Below, piece after piece: positions 1 to 5,604 of a stretch of 6,618 bases of DNA. Both the position numbers and the translations under genes were made by a program. The notes below the pieces were generated by a model. The model saw nothing but the letters and a program-made list of their open reading frames with translations. It was not told the DNA's origin and did no database searches. Location of the stretch: positions 1 to 6,618 of the forward strand of contig DMMN01000076.1 of the NCBI GenBank assembly GCA_003453835.1, given 5' to 3'. Every line of letters starts with the position of its first letter. The first letter of the stretch is position 1. Source of the DNA: Bacteroidota bacterium. GTDB taxonomy: Bacteria > Bacteroidota > Ignavibacteria > UBA10030.

Positions 1-181
1 GATCCTCATGACAATCTCACGGTCTTACAATTCGCGGTAGCGTTTTGAGTTAAGAGTGCCACAGCGGATTCAAGGGAGTACAAGAGCCTCCGGAACGATC
101 TCTCGAGCAATCGTAGCTACTAAGCTAGTTGACCACGCTCGCCCGAACACCGCAAGGCGGGCGGGCGGGGGATGGCGCACT

Positions 182-211
182 CCCGCCTGCCTTCCCGTGG
201 TCGCGGGCGGG
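182..211. repeat. GC-rich inverted repeat, related to 5317-5353
   Basis: CCCGCC at 182-187 pairs with GGCGGG at 206-211 around an 18-nt loop. The left arm and adjoining bases, CCCGCCTGCCTTC (182-194), recur exactly at 5317-5329, where they again start a GC-rich inverted repeat. This suggests a dispersed palindromic element, but only two partial copies are visible here. A transcript-level role is not evident because no T-run follows. Confidence 0.5.
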
Positions 212-227
212 GACAGCGGAGCCATAC

Positions 228-297
228 CTCTAACTTGTCAAACGCTATCGCGTTTGTCATTCTTGGGCCTCCGGCTGTGGGCCATCGGCGGTTAGAC
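228..297. repeat. Structured intergenic element with perfect 7-bp hairpin
   Basis: The core hairpin is CAAACGC (239-245), loop TATC (246-249), GCGTTTG (250-256), a perfect 7-bp stem with a tetraloop. It lies between TCTAAC (229-234) and GTTAGA (291-296), which are also complementary, giving a possible outer stem. A second, weaker GGCC/GGCC pairing lies between the core hairpin and the right arm. The outer arms resemble the ends of integron attC sites, but the inner pairing does not fit that model. It could be a palindromic repeat or a small structured RNA; function unknown. Confidence 0.35.
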
Positions 298-391
298 AAC
301 TTTTGTTTCTTTCTTTCGCTGGTATGAATGTGGGCACTTCAAAGATCCTTCATCCTCCCGGGACTACGAACGAGCGGCGATCAGAATCCCC

Positions 392-1192
392 TCACCATTT
401 CGAATCCGGAGCCGTTTGATACACAAGCTGCATCGCACTTACCAACTGCTTCAAATCATCCGAATGACGCCCCTTTCTTCCTCCAATATCCGCTGCACAC
501 GCTGCCGTGTAACCGTCTCCCTCGACCCTTGCGGGGAGTTCAAGCGATGCGCTTCGCAGCAGCGGAACGACTTGACTCATCCATCGATCCTGGAGTGACC
601 TGTTGCCCGGGAACACACCGGATCGGATCAGTACCTCCTCGTCATTCAACGCCTCGAACATTCCGAGCGCCTGCGGGAACGCGACGTCGAGGGCGGATTG
701 CATTCTCTGATGGCTCTCCTCCGTCGCGTCTCCCAGTCGTTCCACCAGGCTCCGCGTATGGAGGACGTGATACGATTCCTCGCGCGACAATTTTGCCGCA
801 ATCTCTTTCAATGCGTGGTTGGAGCTCTGAAGGAGCGAACCGAGCCGAACGATCTCGGCAACGTCGAAGAGATATTGGCGGATGACGGTGTAGGCAAAAT
901 CTCCTTTCGGGTACGAGACAAACCTGCAGCACGTGAACTTCTCCCAGCTTCGCTCGAAGCCCATCGAATCGGGCGAGACGCCGGCGAGTTGCTCGTAGAG
1001 CGTGAACCACACCAGCGCATGGCCGATCTCATCCTGGGCGATGTTTGAGAACGCGATGTCTTCTTCGAGGATGGGCGCATGGCCGGTCCACTCGGAGTCG
1101 CGGTGCCCGAGCACAAGCTCGTCATCCGCGAGGGCGAGGACGAAGCGTTGGAGTGCTCCTCCGAATTCATGGGACGAGAGTTCAGTGCTCAT
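392..1192 (-). CDS. paaC: 1,2-phenylacetyl-CoA epoxidase, subunit PaaC
   Basis: 266 aa, close to the usual PaaC length. PaaC is the ferritin-like structural partner of PaaA in the enzyme that uses O2 and electrons to epoxidise the ring of phenylacetyl-CoA in the cytoplasm. Hallmarks are EWTGHAP (34-40), the helix ending QDEIGHA (53-59), PKGDFAYTVIRQY (95-107), the EESYH helix (138-142) and a short Trp-ending C-terminus. Unlike E. coli PaaC, which has LLGQ at the first site, this protein has E55xxH58, and it also has E139xxH142, so a metal site may persist. The ATG at 1192 was chosen because family similarity begins there. The frame opens 45 codons further upstream, but that stretch is read by paaB in another frame. 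The start lies 11 nt inside the end of paaB, which points to translational coupling; its own ribosome binding site is weak. Confidence 0.93.
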   Translation of the reverse strand: MSTELSSHEFGGALQRFVLALADDELVLGHRDSEWTGHAPILEEDIAFSNIAQDEIGHALVWFTLYEQLAGVSPDSMGFERSWEKFTCCRFVSYPKGDFAYTVIRQYLFDVAEIVRLGSLLQSSNHALKEIAAKLSREESYHVLHTRSLVERLGDATEESHQRMQSALDVAFPQALGMFEALNDEEVLIRSGVFPGNRSLQDRWMSQVVPLLRSASLELPARVEGDGYTAACAADIGGRKGRHSDDLKQLVSAMQLVYQTAPDSKW

Positions 1193-1469
1193 CGGGAGAG
1201 CTCTTGTCGGGAGCTTCGAATGCTTTGGGATCGCGGTAGCTCTTGTCCGTGAGCTGTGCGAAGAAGCCACCCTCCTGATAATCCGTCGCCGTGATGTCCT
1301 TTGAGCGGACGACCCAAAGGCTCGCACACTTCAGCCGGCGGGCAAACTGATCCCGCGCGAGCTGGAGAGCCATCTGCGGATCGGGGGCGTGGACGGAGCC
1401 GACATACATATGCGGCTCGCCCCGCTTCGATTGATGAAACACTTCGTATGTTTCCCACTGCGTATCCAT
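1182..1469 (-). CDS. paaB: 1,2-phenylacetyl-CoA epoxidase, subunit PaaB
   Basis: 95 aa, the normal size for this small cytoplasmic subunit. PaaB is required for epoxidase activity and is thought to bridge or organise PaaA/PaaC heterodimers; it has no known catalytic residues. Family features are the N-terminal WETYEVFHQSKRGEPH (5-20), VGSVHAPDPQMALQLARD (23-40), SLWVVRSKDI (50-59) and the C-terminal SYRDPKAF (77-84). The start at 1469 shares a base with the paaA stop (TGATG), and a GGAGG lies 10 nt upstream inside the paaA 3' end. Its own end overlaps the start of paaC by 11 nt. The three genes are therefore tightly coupled on one message. Confidence 0.94.
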   Translation of the reverse strand: MDTQWETYEVFHQSKRGEPHMYVGSVHAPDPQMALQLARDQFARRLKCASLWVVRSKDITATDYQEGGFFAQLTDKSYRDPKAFEAPDKSSPDEH

Positions 1470-2425
1470 CAGGCCACAGCCTCCGGCTTCAAGGTTGATT
1501 GTCGAGAACCCCTGACGGCGAGTGCCTCCCGCACCCATCGACCTTCTTCGTGAGATTTCCTGCGGGCTTCGAGACGTTCTGCATTGCACGGGCCGTTGCC
1601 GTTCACCACTCGTTTCAATTCTTCCCAATCAGGCGGCGTGTAGCGATAGTGCCCTGTTTGTTCATCGAAAGCACAGTCGGGATCCGGCACGGTGAGTCCG
1701 AGCGCGCGGATCTGCGGAACGATGTGATCAACAAACTCCTGGCGGACTTGTTCATTTGTTTTTGTCTTGATCCGCCAGCGCATCGCCGTTTGCGAGTGCA
1801 CGGACATCGAATCGGGAGGTCCGGACATCATCAGCGTAGGATACCACCAACGGTTGATGGCATCCTGCGCCATCGCGCGCTGCCCGGCGGTTCCCCTGAC
1901 CAGCGCGACGATCGCATCGTACCCCTGCTTGATGTGGAACGACTCTTCGTAGCAGATTCGCTTCATCGCGCGCGCATATGGACCGTAGGATGTTTGTGCA
2001 AGCATCGTCTGGTTGATGACGGCTGCCGTATCCACCAGCCAGCCGATCACACCGACATCCGCCCACGTGGGAGTAGGATAGTTGAAAACGTTGGAGTACT
2101 TTGCTCTGCCGGCCAGTAGTTCCTCCAGCATCTCCTCACGCGATTTCCCAAGCGTCTCAGCCGCGCGATACAGGAGCTGGCCGTGACCTGCCTCGTCTTG
2201 CACCTTGGCGATAAGCGTCAGCTTGCGGCGAAAGCCGGGCGCGAACGGAATCCACTTCCCCTCGGGAAGCTGTCCCACAATCTCACTGTGTGCGTGCTGG
2301 CCGATCATCCGAATCAGGTTTGCGCGATACTCATCCGGCATCCAGTCACCCGGCTCGATTTTCTCGCCGCGAGCAACGCGAGCCTCAAACTCAGAGAGCT
2401 TCTCCACTTCCACCTGTTCCTTCAT
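1469..2425 (-). CDS. paaA: 1,2-phenylacetyl-CoA epoxidase, catalytic subunit PaaA
   Basis: 318 aa, similar to the roughly 310-residue family norm. PaaA is the catalytic subunit: its diiron centre activates O2 to convert phenylacetyl-CoA to the ring 1,2-epoxide, the first committed step of aerobic phenylacetate breakdown. The ferritin-like metal ligands are visible: E48 in [10 protein letters not shown]78xxH81 in QDEAGH, probably D132 on the third helix, and E161xxH164 in YEESFH. Other signatures are [13 protein letters not shown] (56-68) and MMSGPPD (199-205). The ATG at 2425 is supported by GAGG with an 8-nt spacer and by the family N-terminus. The frame stays open up to 3043, but that part is an out-of-frame shadow of the upstream transporter. 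A good promoter lies just upstream, and paaB starts on the stop codon. Confidence 0.96.
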   Translation of the reverse strand: MKEQVEVEKLSEFEARVARGEKIEPGDWMPDEYRANLIRMIGQHAHSEIVGQLPEGKWIPFAPGFRRKLTLIAKVQDEAGHGQLLYRAAETLGKSREEMLEELLAGRAKYSNVFNYPTPTWADVGVIGWLVDTAAVINQTMLAQTSYGPYARAMKRICYEESFHIKQGYDAIVALVRGTAGQRAMAQDAINRWWYPTLMMSGPPDSMSVHSQTAMRWRIKTKTNEQVRQEFVDHIVPQIRALGLTVPDPDCAFDEQTGHYRYTPPDWEELKRVVNGNGPCNAERLEARRKSHEEGRWVREALAVRGSRQSTLKPEAVA

Positions 2426-2460
2426 CAAAGCGTCCTCGTGTAGGTCTTCTGTGCGGAAAA

Positions 2461-2489
2461 AATATAGCGATTTTTGAAGATGAAGTAAA
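2461..2489 (-). promoter_or_regulatory. Putative sigma-70-type promoter for paaABC
   Basis: On the minus strand, TTTACT (2489-2484; 4 of 6 matches to TTGACA) and TATATT (2466-2461; 5 of 6 matches to TATAAT) are separated by exactly 17 nt. The -10 box lies 35 nt upstream of the paaA start, leaving room for a short leader with GAGG at 2437-2434. It sits in the 92-nt gap after the transporter gene and is locally AT-rich compared with the flanking genes. No clear PaaR/PaaX operator palindrome was seen. If the organism uses a divergent sigma consensus, the match could mislead. Confidence 0.55.
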
Positions 2490-2517
2490 CTCGCGGACAA
2501 AGAGTATCGGTGTCCCT

Positions 2518-3267
2518 TCAAAGCGTTGTGAGGATCAGCTTGACCGCTGCAATCAAGAGAACAACGGCGAGAAGCCTGCGAAGAATGAAACCGGACAGCC
2601 TGTTTGCACCGTAGTGCGATCCGATGAGGCCCCCGAGGAAGGCAACGAAGACGAGCGGAAGGAACTCTCCGATCTCGAACCCTCCTTTGAGAAACCTTCC
2701 TCCCAATCCTGCCGCCGAATTGACGACAATGAATAGCGCCGAGAGGGCCGATGTCTTCTTCGTCTCCGCCCAACGCATGAGGATTACGACCGGGCTCAGG
2801 AAGATTCCGCCTCCAACGCCTACGATGCCTGAGAGAAGGCCGATGCCGCCACCAAGAGAGAGAGCGGTTACGAGACTGGGGTTCTTCGATTCTGTCGGAT
2901 TCTCTCCCGGCGTTACCGCCATTGCCAGTCGATATGCTGCCACGAGCAGGACGGCCGCCAGGATAACGTGGTATATTTGATCCGAAACGTGGAGCCACCC
3001 TCCGACAAACGCGGCCGGGATCGAAAGAACGATAAACGGCCACGCAAACCGGAACGACAGATGCCCCGCCCGATGGTACGCTACCAACGCAACACCCGCG
3101 ACAAGAATGTTGAGCACGAGTGCCGTCGACGACATGACGCTTGGCGCTACGGCGAAAAAAGAGAGGACGGCCAAATAGCCGGATGCACCGCCGTGCCCCA
3201 CCGAGGAATAGAGGGCGGCGACGAAGAAAACGAGCGAGAGAACGACCAGAAGAGTCGGCAGCTCCAC
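2518..3267 (-). CDS. TauE/SafE family membrane transporter
   Basis: 249 aa and strongly hydrophobic, with about eight predicted membrane spans, the usual size for this family (formerly DUF81). Members export sulfite, sulfoacetate or other small anions; the substrate here is unknown. The two family half-repeats are clear: [11 protein letters not shown] after the first span (21-31) and [14 protein letters not shown] (147-160). The chain is split by a hydrophilic central loop (about 118-131), and a positive RFLKGG loop lies at 191-196. The start is GTG at 3267, since an in-frame TAG lies three codons upstream. GGAGG occurs 12 nt before it, a rather long spacing, so a start slightly downstream is possible. 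It lies 92 nt upstream of paaA on the same strand and may be co-transcribed. No link to phenylacetate transport is established. Confidence 0.88.
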   Translation of the reverse strand: MELPTLLVVLSLVFFVAALYSSVGHGGASGYLAVLSFFAVAPSVMSSTALVLNILVAGVALVAYHRAGHLSFRFAWPFIVLSIPAAFVGGWLHVSDQIYHVILAAVLLVAAYRLAMAVTPGENPTESKNPSLVTALSLGGGIGLLSGIVGVGGGIFLSPVVILMRWAETKKTSALSALFIVVNSAAGLGGRFLKGGFEIGEFLPLVFVAFLGGLIGSHYGANRLSGFILRRLLAVVLLIAAVKLILTTL

Positions 3268-3370
3268 TATGCGCTACAGCCTCCGTCGGAATTCGATCAT
3301 CATTTGAAGCGGACCCGGGAACTGTTTCTTTTCCCCACCGTGCGCGGTAACAACGCAGCGCTTTTGCGAA

Positions 3371-3382
3371 CCTGCCGGCAGG
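3371..3382. repeat. Perfect 12-bp palindrome CCTGCCGGCAGG
   Basis: This is a self-complementary 12-mer upstream of the transporter gene. Its CCTGCC/GGCAGG arms also occur in the inverted repeat at 5317-5353, which suggests the same family of GC-rich palindromes. It could be a protein-binding site or a repeat remnant. Confidence 0.45.
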
Positions 3383-3488
3383 CTATGAAATGACGCGCCG
3401 AACGCCGCTATGAAAGATCAATTCTCTCGCTGCGCAAAGCCGCGTACCAATCGTGAGCAAAAGTGTTGAGCGGCCACTATAATTCTTC

Positions 3489-3523
3489 TGGTGAGCGGCG
3501 AGCGAAGTCGAGCCGTCGAACCA
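3489..3523. repeat. Imperfect inverted repeat
   Basis: TGGT (3489-3492) pairs with ACCA (3520-3523), and GCGGC (3495-3499) with GCCG (3512-3515) in an interrupted stem. The loop region, GAGCGAAGTCGAG, resembles sequence seen in intergenic palindromic repeats of many environmental bacteria; that comparison is from memory, not a search. It lies downstream of the SLOG gene. Confidence 0.35.
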
Positions 3524-3547
3524 TCTTATCAACAAAGGGAGCGCTTG

Positions 3548-3570
3548 CCCCGACACGCTCTTGGTCGGGG
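3548..3570. repeat. Hairpin CCCCGAC-9 nt-GTCGGGG
   Basis: A perfect 7-bp GC-rich stem encloses the loop ACGCTCTTG, about 80 nt downstream of the SLOG gene stop. It could end transcription of the RhuM-Fic/SLOG unit or be a dispersed palindrome. No T-run follows on either strand, so an intrinsic terminator is not claimed. Confidence 0.45.
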
Positions 3571-3584
3571 TCGTTGTTACCGCT

Positions 3585-3604
3585 GTTAGGCGAAGAAGGT
3601 CGGC
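3585..3604 (+). repeat. Left arm of imperfect inverted repeat flanking the accessory block
   Basis: Twenty bases starting GTTAGGCGAA match the reverse strand of 6043-6062 at 17 of 20 positions, with an exact 10-base start; all three differences are transitions. CCGC precedes the match at both ends, offset by one base. Both arms read inward toward the RhuM-Fic/SLOG genes, as transposon-type ends would. No transposase and no target-site duplication are seen. Confidence 0.35.
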
Positions 3605-3648
3605 GAACGCTTTTCAAAGTTCCATGCTGCGATCACCATAACCTACCC

Positions 3649-4164
3649 TTACAATATTTTCGCTCCTGAGTTGATCAACGCACGGTTCTCCACCACATCA
3701 AATGTACTTACCCTCTTTCGTTTCTTAAGCCATTTCATAATGAGCCGCTCGACGTTGCCTGCGGGCTGGGCATAAGAGACAACGATCTCGTCGGCAAGCT
3801 CGGCCATTAACTCATTCCGCCTGTTGGCAGTCTTCTGACTTGCTCGCGTAACGCCTGAGCCGAACGGCGTGATGATGAGAAGGCGGTTCTGAACGAGAGC
3901 TTCCTTCAACTCCGGCTCAAGTCGCGTGTTCAATCCTCTTGCGAGGGCGAGGATCAGAGGCTGCTTTCCTTTGAGGAGATAATGCACGACATCCTTCTCG
4001 ATCTGCGAGTGATTTCCGGAAATGACGCAAAGGCCGTCTCTCCTCATCTGTTTCGCCCAATCGTAGGAGAGCAGTACAACACTCGCCGGACAACGCCGGG
4101 AACAGAAGAATGCAGTCTTCGGACGCGTGAGCAAACCCTTGTTGCCGAGCAAGTCCTTGATCAT
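3649..4164 (-). CDS. SLOG/DprA-like Rossmann-fold protein, stand-alone
   Basis: 171 aa, one compact domain. It resembles the central Rossmann-like (SLOG) domain of the DNA-processing protein DprA/Smf but lacks DprA's N-terminal SAM and C-terminal winged-helix parts. Visible blocks are LCVISGNHSQIEKDVVHYLL (45-64), aligning with the DprA nucleotide/DNA-binding SG loop; LILALARGL (70-78); RLLIITPF (94-101); and KTANRRNELMAELADEIVVS (111-130), matching the DprA RNR-x-I-A-x-L-S region. SLOG proteins are predicted to bind nucleotides or nucleotide-derived signals, and DprA binds ssDNA; the ligand here is unknown. The ATG at 4164 overlaps the RhuM-Fic stop as ATGA, so the two are very probably co-translated. 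The C-terminal 20-odd residues after the basic KKRKR (147-151) are unlike typical members as recalled. Domain call good; function uncertain. Confidence 0.78.
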   Translation of the reverse strand: MIKDLLGNKGLLTRPKTAFFCSRRCPASVVLLSYDWAKQMRRDGLCVISGNHSQIEKDVVHYLLKGKQPLILALARGLNTRLEPELKEALVQNRLLIITPFGSGVTRASQKTANRRNELMAELADEIVVSYAQPAGNVERLIMKWLKKRKRVSTFDVVENRALINSGAKIL

Positions 4165-5183
4165 CGACCTGATATCAAATTGATAATGAGCTTGATCATT
4201 GCGTCTTTCTGTTTTGGATTGCTTTCGGCAATCAGCAGCGCCAACGCAACGAGCGCATTGTCGTTGATCTTCCTCTCTCCCGTTTGATCTGACAAAAAGC
4301 TGTTCTTCTCTAGGAACCAAACAAAGAGCAGCGATGCAATGCGCTTGTTGCCATCGACAAACGGATGGTCTTTAATGAGGAAGTAGAGAAGGTTTGCCGC
4401 CTTTTCTTCGACGCTGGGATAGAGTTCGGATCCTCCGAATGTTTGTTCGACGCTTGCGAGAATACCGTTGAGAACTCCTCGGTCCTTTTCGCGCCCAAAC
4501 AAATCACTCGCTTCGCGCCGTTGCATCAGGTTCTTTCGGAGTTGGCCGATTGCTTTCTTCGCCTCCTCCTCGCCGATACGGAATCGCACTTCACGGCGCA
4601 GTTCTTTCGTTTCAAGTGTCCCTGCGTCATACTGGTGCAACAGTAGCCACGAGCGAGTGTACTCGGTAATCACCGTCAGCAACCCGGCCGTCTCCGACGC
4701 CGACAGCGCCTTCGTTGATTTTGCCTTCTCGACCAACTCTACCGCAGCTTCTAATTCCTTCAAGTGTTGCTTGCTTTCCTGCAGCCGCTTCTCGTTGAGC
4801 GTGTACCCCATTACCAAGTGGTCACGCAGAACATTCGTAGCCCAAATGCGGAATTGTGTGCCTCGTTTGGATTTTACCCGATAACCTACGGAAATAATGA
4901 CGTCGAGATTATAATACTCAATGTCTCTTGATATTTCTCTGCCACCCTCTTTTTGAACTGTCGCAAATTTTGCGACAGTTGAGTTACGCTGTAATTCTCC
5001 TTCTTTGAACGAGTTTTTGACATGCTTTGCAATTGTCTTATAATCACGTCCGAACAGCACACCCATCTGCTTCTGATTTAGCCAGACTGTTTCATCTTGA
5101 AACCGCACATCAATTGCAGTTTGGCCATCTTCTGCCTGATAAATGACTATTTCACCTTTTGCTTCAATCATATTGTTTTTCAT
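4161..5183 (-). CDS. RhuM family protein with C-terminal Fic/Doc domain
   Basis: 340 aa, the usual length for this two-domain family. The N-terminal RhuM ('virulence RhuM') region spans about 10-150: IYQAEDGQTAIDVRF (14-28), ETVWLNQKQMGVLFGRDYKT (31-50), EYYNLDVIISVGYRVKSKRG (89-108) and FRIWATNVLRDHL (111-123). A helical, charged linker follows (about 130-220). The C-terminal Fic domain has the active-site motif H273-PFVDGNKR (273-281), preceded by LYPSVEEKAANLLYFLIKD. Fic enzymes move AMP or phosphate from nucleotides onto target proteins. Here Lys280 stands where canonical AMP-transferring Fic proteins have Gly, as in the kinase-like toxin Doc. The start is ATG at 5183, with AGAG just upstream; TTG at 5240 and ATG at 5171 are alternatives. 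The gene looks AT-richer than the paa genes, which suggests acquisition. It overlaps the SLOG gene by 4 nt. Target unknown; a toxin or defence role is an inference. Confidence 0.87.
   Translation of the reverse strand: MKNNMIEAKGEIVIYQAEDGQTAIDVRFQDETVWLNQKQMGVLFGRDYKTIAKHVKNSFKEGELQRNSTVAKFATVQKEGGREISRDIEYYNLDVIISVGYRVKSKRGTQFRIWATNVLRDHLVMGYTLNEKRLQESKQHLKELEAAVELVEKAKSTKALSASETAGLLTVITEYTRSWLLLHQYDAGTLETKELRREVRFRIGEEEAKKAIGQLRKNLMQRREASDLFGREKDRGVLNGILASVEQTFGGSELYPSVEEKAANLLYFLIKDHPFVDGNKRIASLLFVWFLEKNSFLSDQTGERKINDNALVALALLIAESNPKQKDAMIKLIINLISGR
4956..4980. repeat. 25-bp palindrome inside the RhuM-Fic gene
   Basis: AACTGTCGCAAA (4956-4967), one central base, then TTTGCGACAGTT (4969-4980) form a perfect 12-bp inverted repeat. 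It encodes TVAKFATV (residues 69-76) of the RhuM domain, about 200 nt after the start codon. It could be an internal operator or a strong mRNA hairpin. It may equally follow by chance from codons for a conserved VAKFAT-like motif that is itself near-palindromic. Confidence 0.6.
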
Positions 5184-5263
5184 TTTCTCTGGTAGCGTAC
5201 GTTCCGAACTGGAACTAACTGAATCATCCGGGTTGACCAATTGCTTGTGTTTCCCAGAAACTT

Positions 5264-5278
5264 CCGAGAAATACTCGG
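5264..5278. promoter_or_regulatory. Small palindrome upstream of RhuM-Fic
   Basis: CCGAG (5264-5268) and CTCGG (5274-5278) flank a 5-nt AT-rich centre, about 80 nt upstream of the chosen RhuM-Fic start. The position suits an operator, but the arms are short. No convincing -35/-10 pair was found beside it. Confidence 0.2.
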
Positions 5279-5316
5279 TTGTTCAATCTTATTCCTCATC
5301 CTCCCCCGAAGGAGCC

Positions 5317-5353
5317 CCCGCCTGCCTTCATAGAACCTACTTGGCGGGCAGGC
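5317..5353. repeat. GC-rich inverted repeat, related to 182-211
   Basis: GCCTGCC (5320-5326) pairs with GGCAGGC (5347-5353) around a 20-nt loop. In a second register, CCCGCC (5317-5322) pairs with GGCGGG (5343-5348). The first 13 bases match 182-194 exactly. Another GC-rich hairpin, CCGCC-GAA-GGCGG, lies next door at 5374-5386. Together they form a dense palindromic patch upstream of RhuM-Fic, overlapping the end of a possible gene remnant. Confidence 0.55.
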
Positions 5354-5555
5354 TTCGGACATGTTTCGCCAATCCGCCGAAGGCGGGATCGATCTCGTCG
5401 ATGATGGGCTTGACATCGACCAGACGCTTCTGCACATTGTGTTCGGAATCAGCCGAAACTCGAACTGTAGCCCTTGTGGCTGGCGTTCCCCTTGAGGGAT
5501 AGAGATTCGGCTTTTTAATTCTTTCGTTTTCCCTTTCTCCGAGCGGCTGCCCTTC
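5337..5555 (-). pseudogene. Possible 3' remnant of an unrecognised gene
   Basis: An open frame of 72 codons lies between a TGA (5558-5556) and a TAG (5339-5337), with no ATG. Its second half looks protein-like, for example NVQKRLVDVKPIIDEIDP (40-57), followed by AFGGLAKHVRSLPAK; the first half looks random. I do not recognise the family. A different minus-strand frame is open over the same stretch but reads as low-complexity Glu/Lys/Gly sequence. The end coincides with a palindromic repeat, so the apparent tail may partly be repeat sequence. It could be a gene end left by the rearrangement seen just upstream, or simply non-coding. Confidence 0.25.
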
Positions 5556-5604
5556 TCATCTCGTATTCCTTTTTCTTCTTTTGATCCACTGTCCGAGACC
5601 ACAC

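Larger units (their letters stand above)
1..391. other. Non-coding region downstream of paaC
   Basis: No credible gene is seen in 391 bases on either strand. The open frames here translate to low-information, Arg/Gly/Pro-rich sequence without good ribosome binding sites. The stretch holds a GC-rich inverted repeat (182-211), a compact perfect hairpin (239-256) inside a longer imperfect inverted repeat (228-297), and a G-rich run at about 155-170. No GC stem followed by a T-run is seen after paaC, so no intrinsic terminator is called. paaD and paaE, which often follow paaC, are absent at least up to the window edge. Confidence 0.7.
3268..3648. other. Non-coding gap rich in inverted repeats
   Basis: This 381-base gap lies between the SLOG gene stop and the transporter start. 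No convincing coding frame is seen. It contains a perfect 12-bp palindrome (3371-3382), an imperfect hairpin (3489-3523), a 7-bp stem with 9-nt loop (3548-3570) and one arm of a distant inverted repeat (3585-3604). No well-formed promoter for the transporter was found. TATAGT on the minus strand (about 3482-3477) is the best -10-like match but has no -35 partner. Confidence 0.65.

Noticed and set aside
155..170. G-quadruplex from GGCGGGCGGGCGGGGG
   Set aside because: Only three runs of three or more G are present, so a standard four-run motif is not met. The similar G-rich stretch near 6114-6130 is also irregular.
228..297. Integron attC site (CTCTAAC ... GTTAGAC)
   Set aside because: The right end fits GTTRRRY, but the left end has C where R is needed. 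The inner L''/L' boxes are not complementary, and two separate hairpins replace the single attC arm.
1499..2119. 206-codon plus-strand frame opposite paaA
   Set aside because: Exactly antisense to a well-identified paaA. The product is Arg/His/Cys-rich without family features, as expected of a shadow frame.
2426..3043. N-terminal extension of PaaA by about 206 residues
   Set aside because: The frame is open, but it overlaps the transporter gene out of frame and is Arg/Ser-rich. PaaA homology and a ribosome binding site mark the start at 2425.
3548..3570. Intrinsic terminator for the RhuM-Fic/SLOG unit
   Set aside because: The stem is good, but no T-run follows on either strand. Kept only as a hairpin.
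5184..5240. TTG start at 5240 for RhuM-Fic, adding 19 residues
   Set aside because: The extra residues are Ser-rich and unlike RhuM N-termini, and there is no good ribosome binding site. The ATG at 5183 is closer to family starts.
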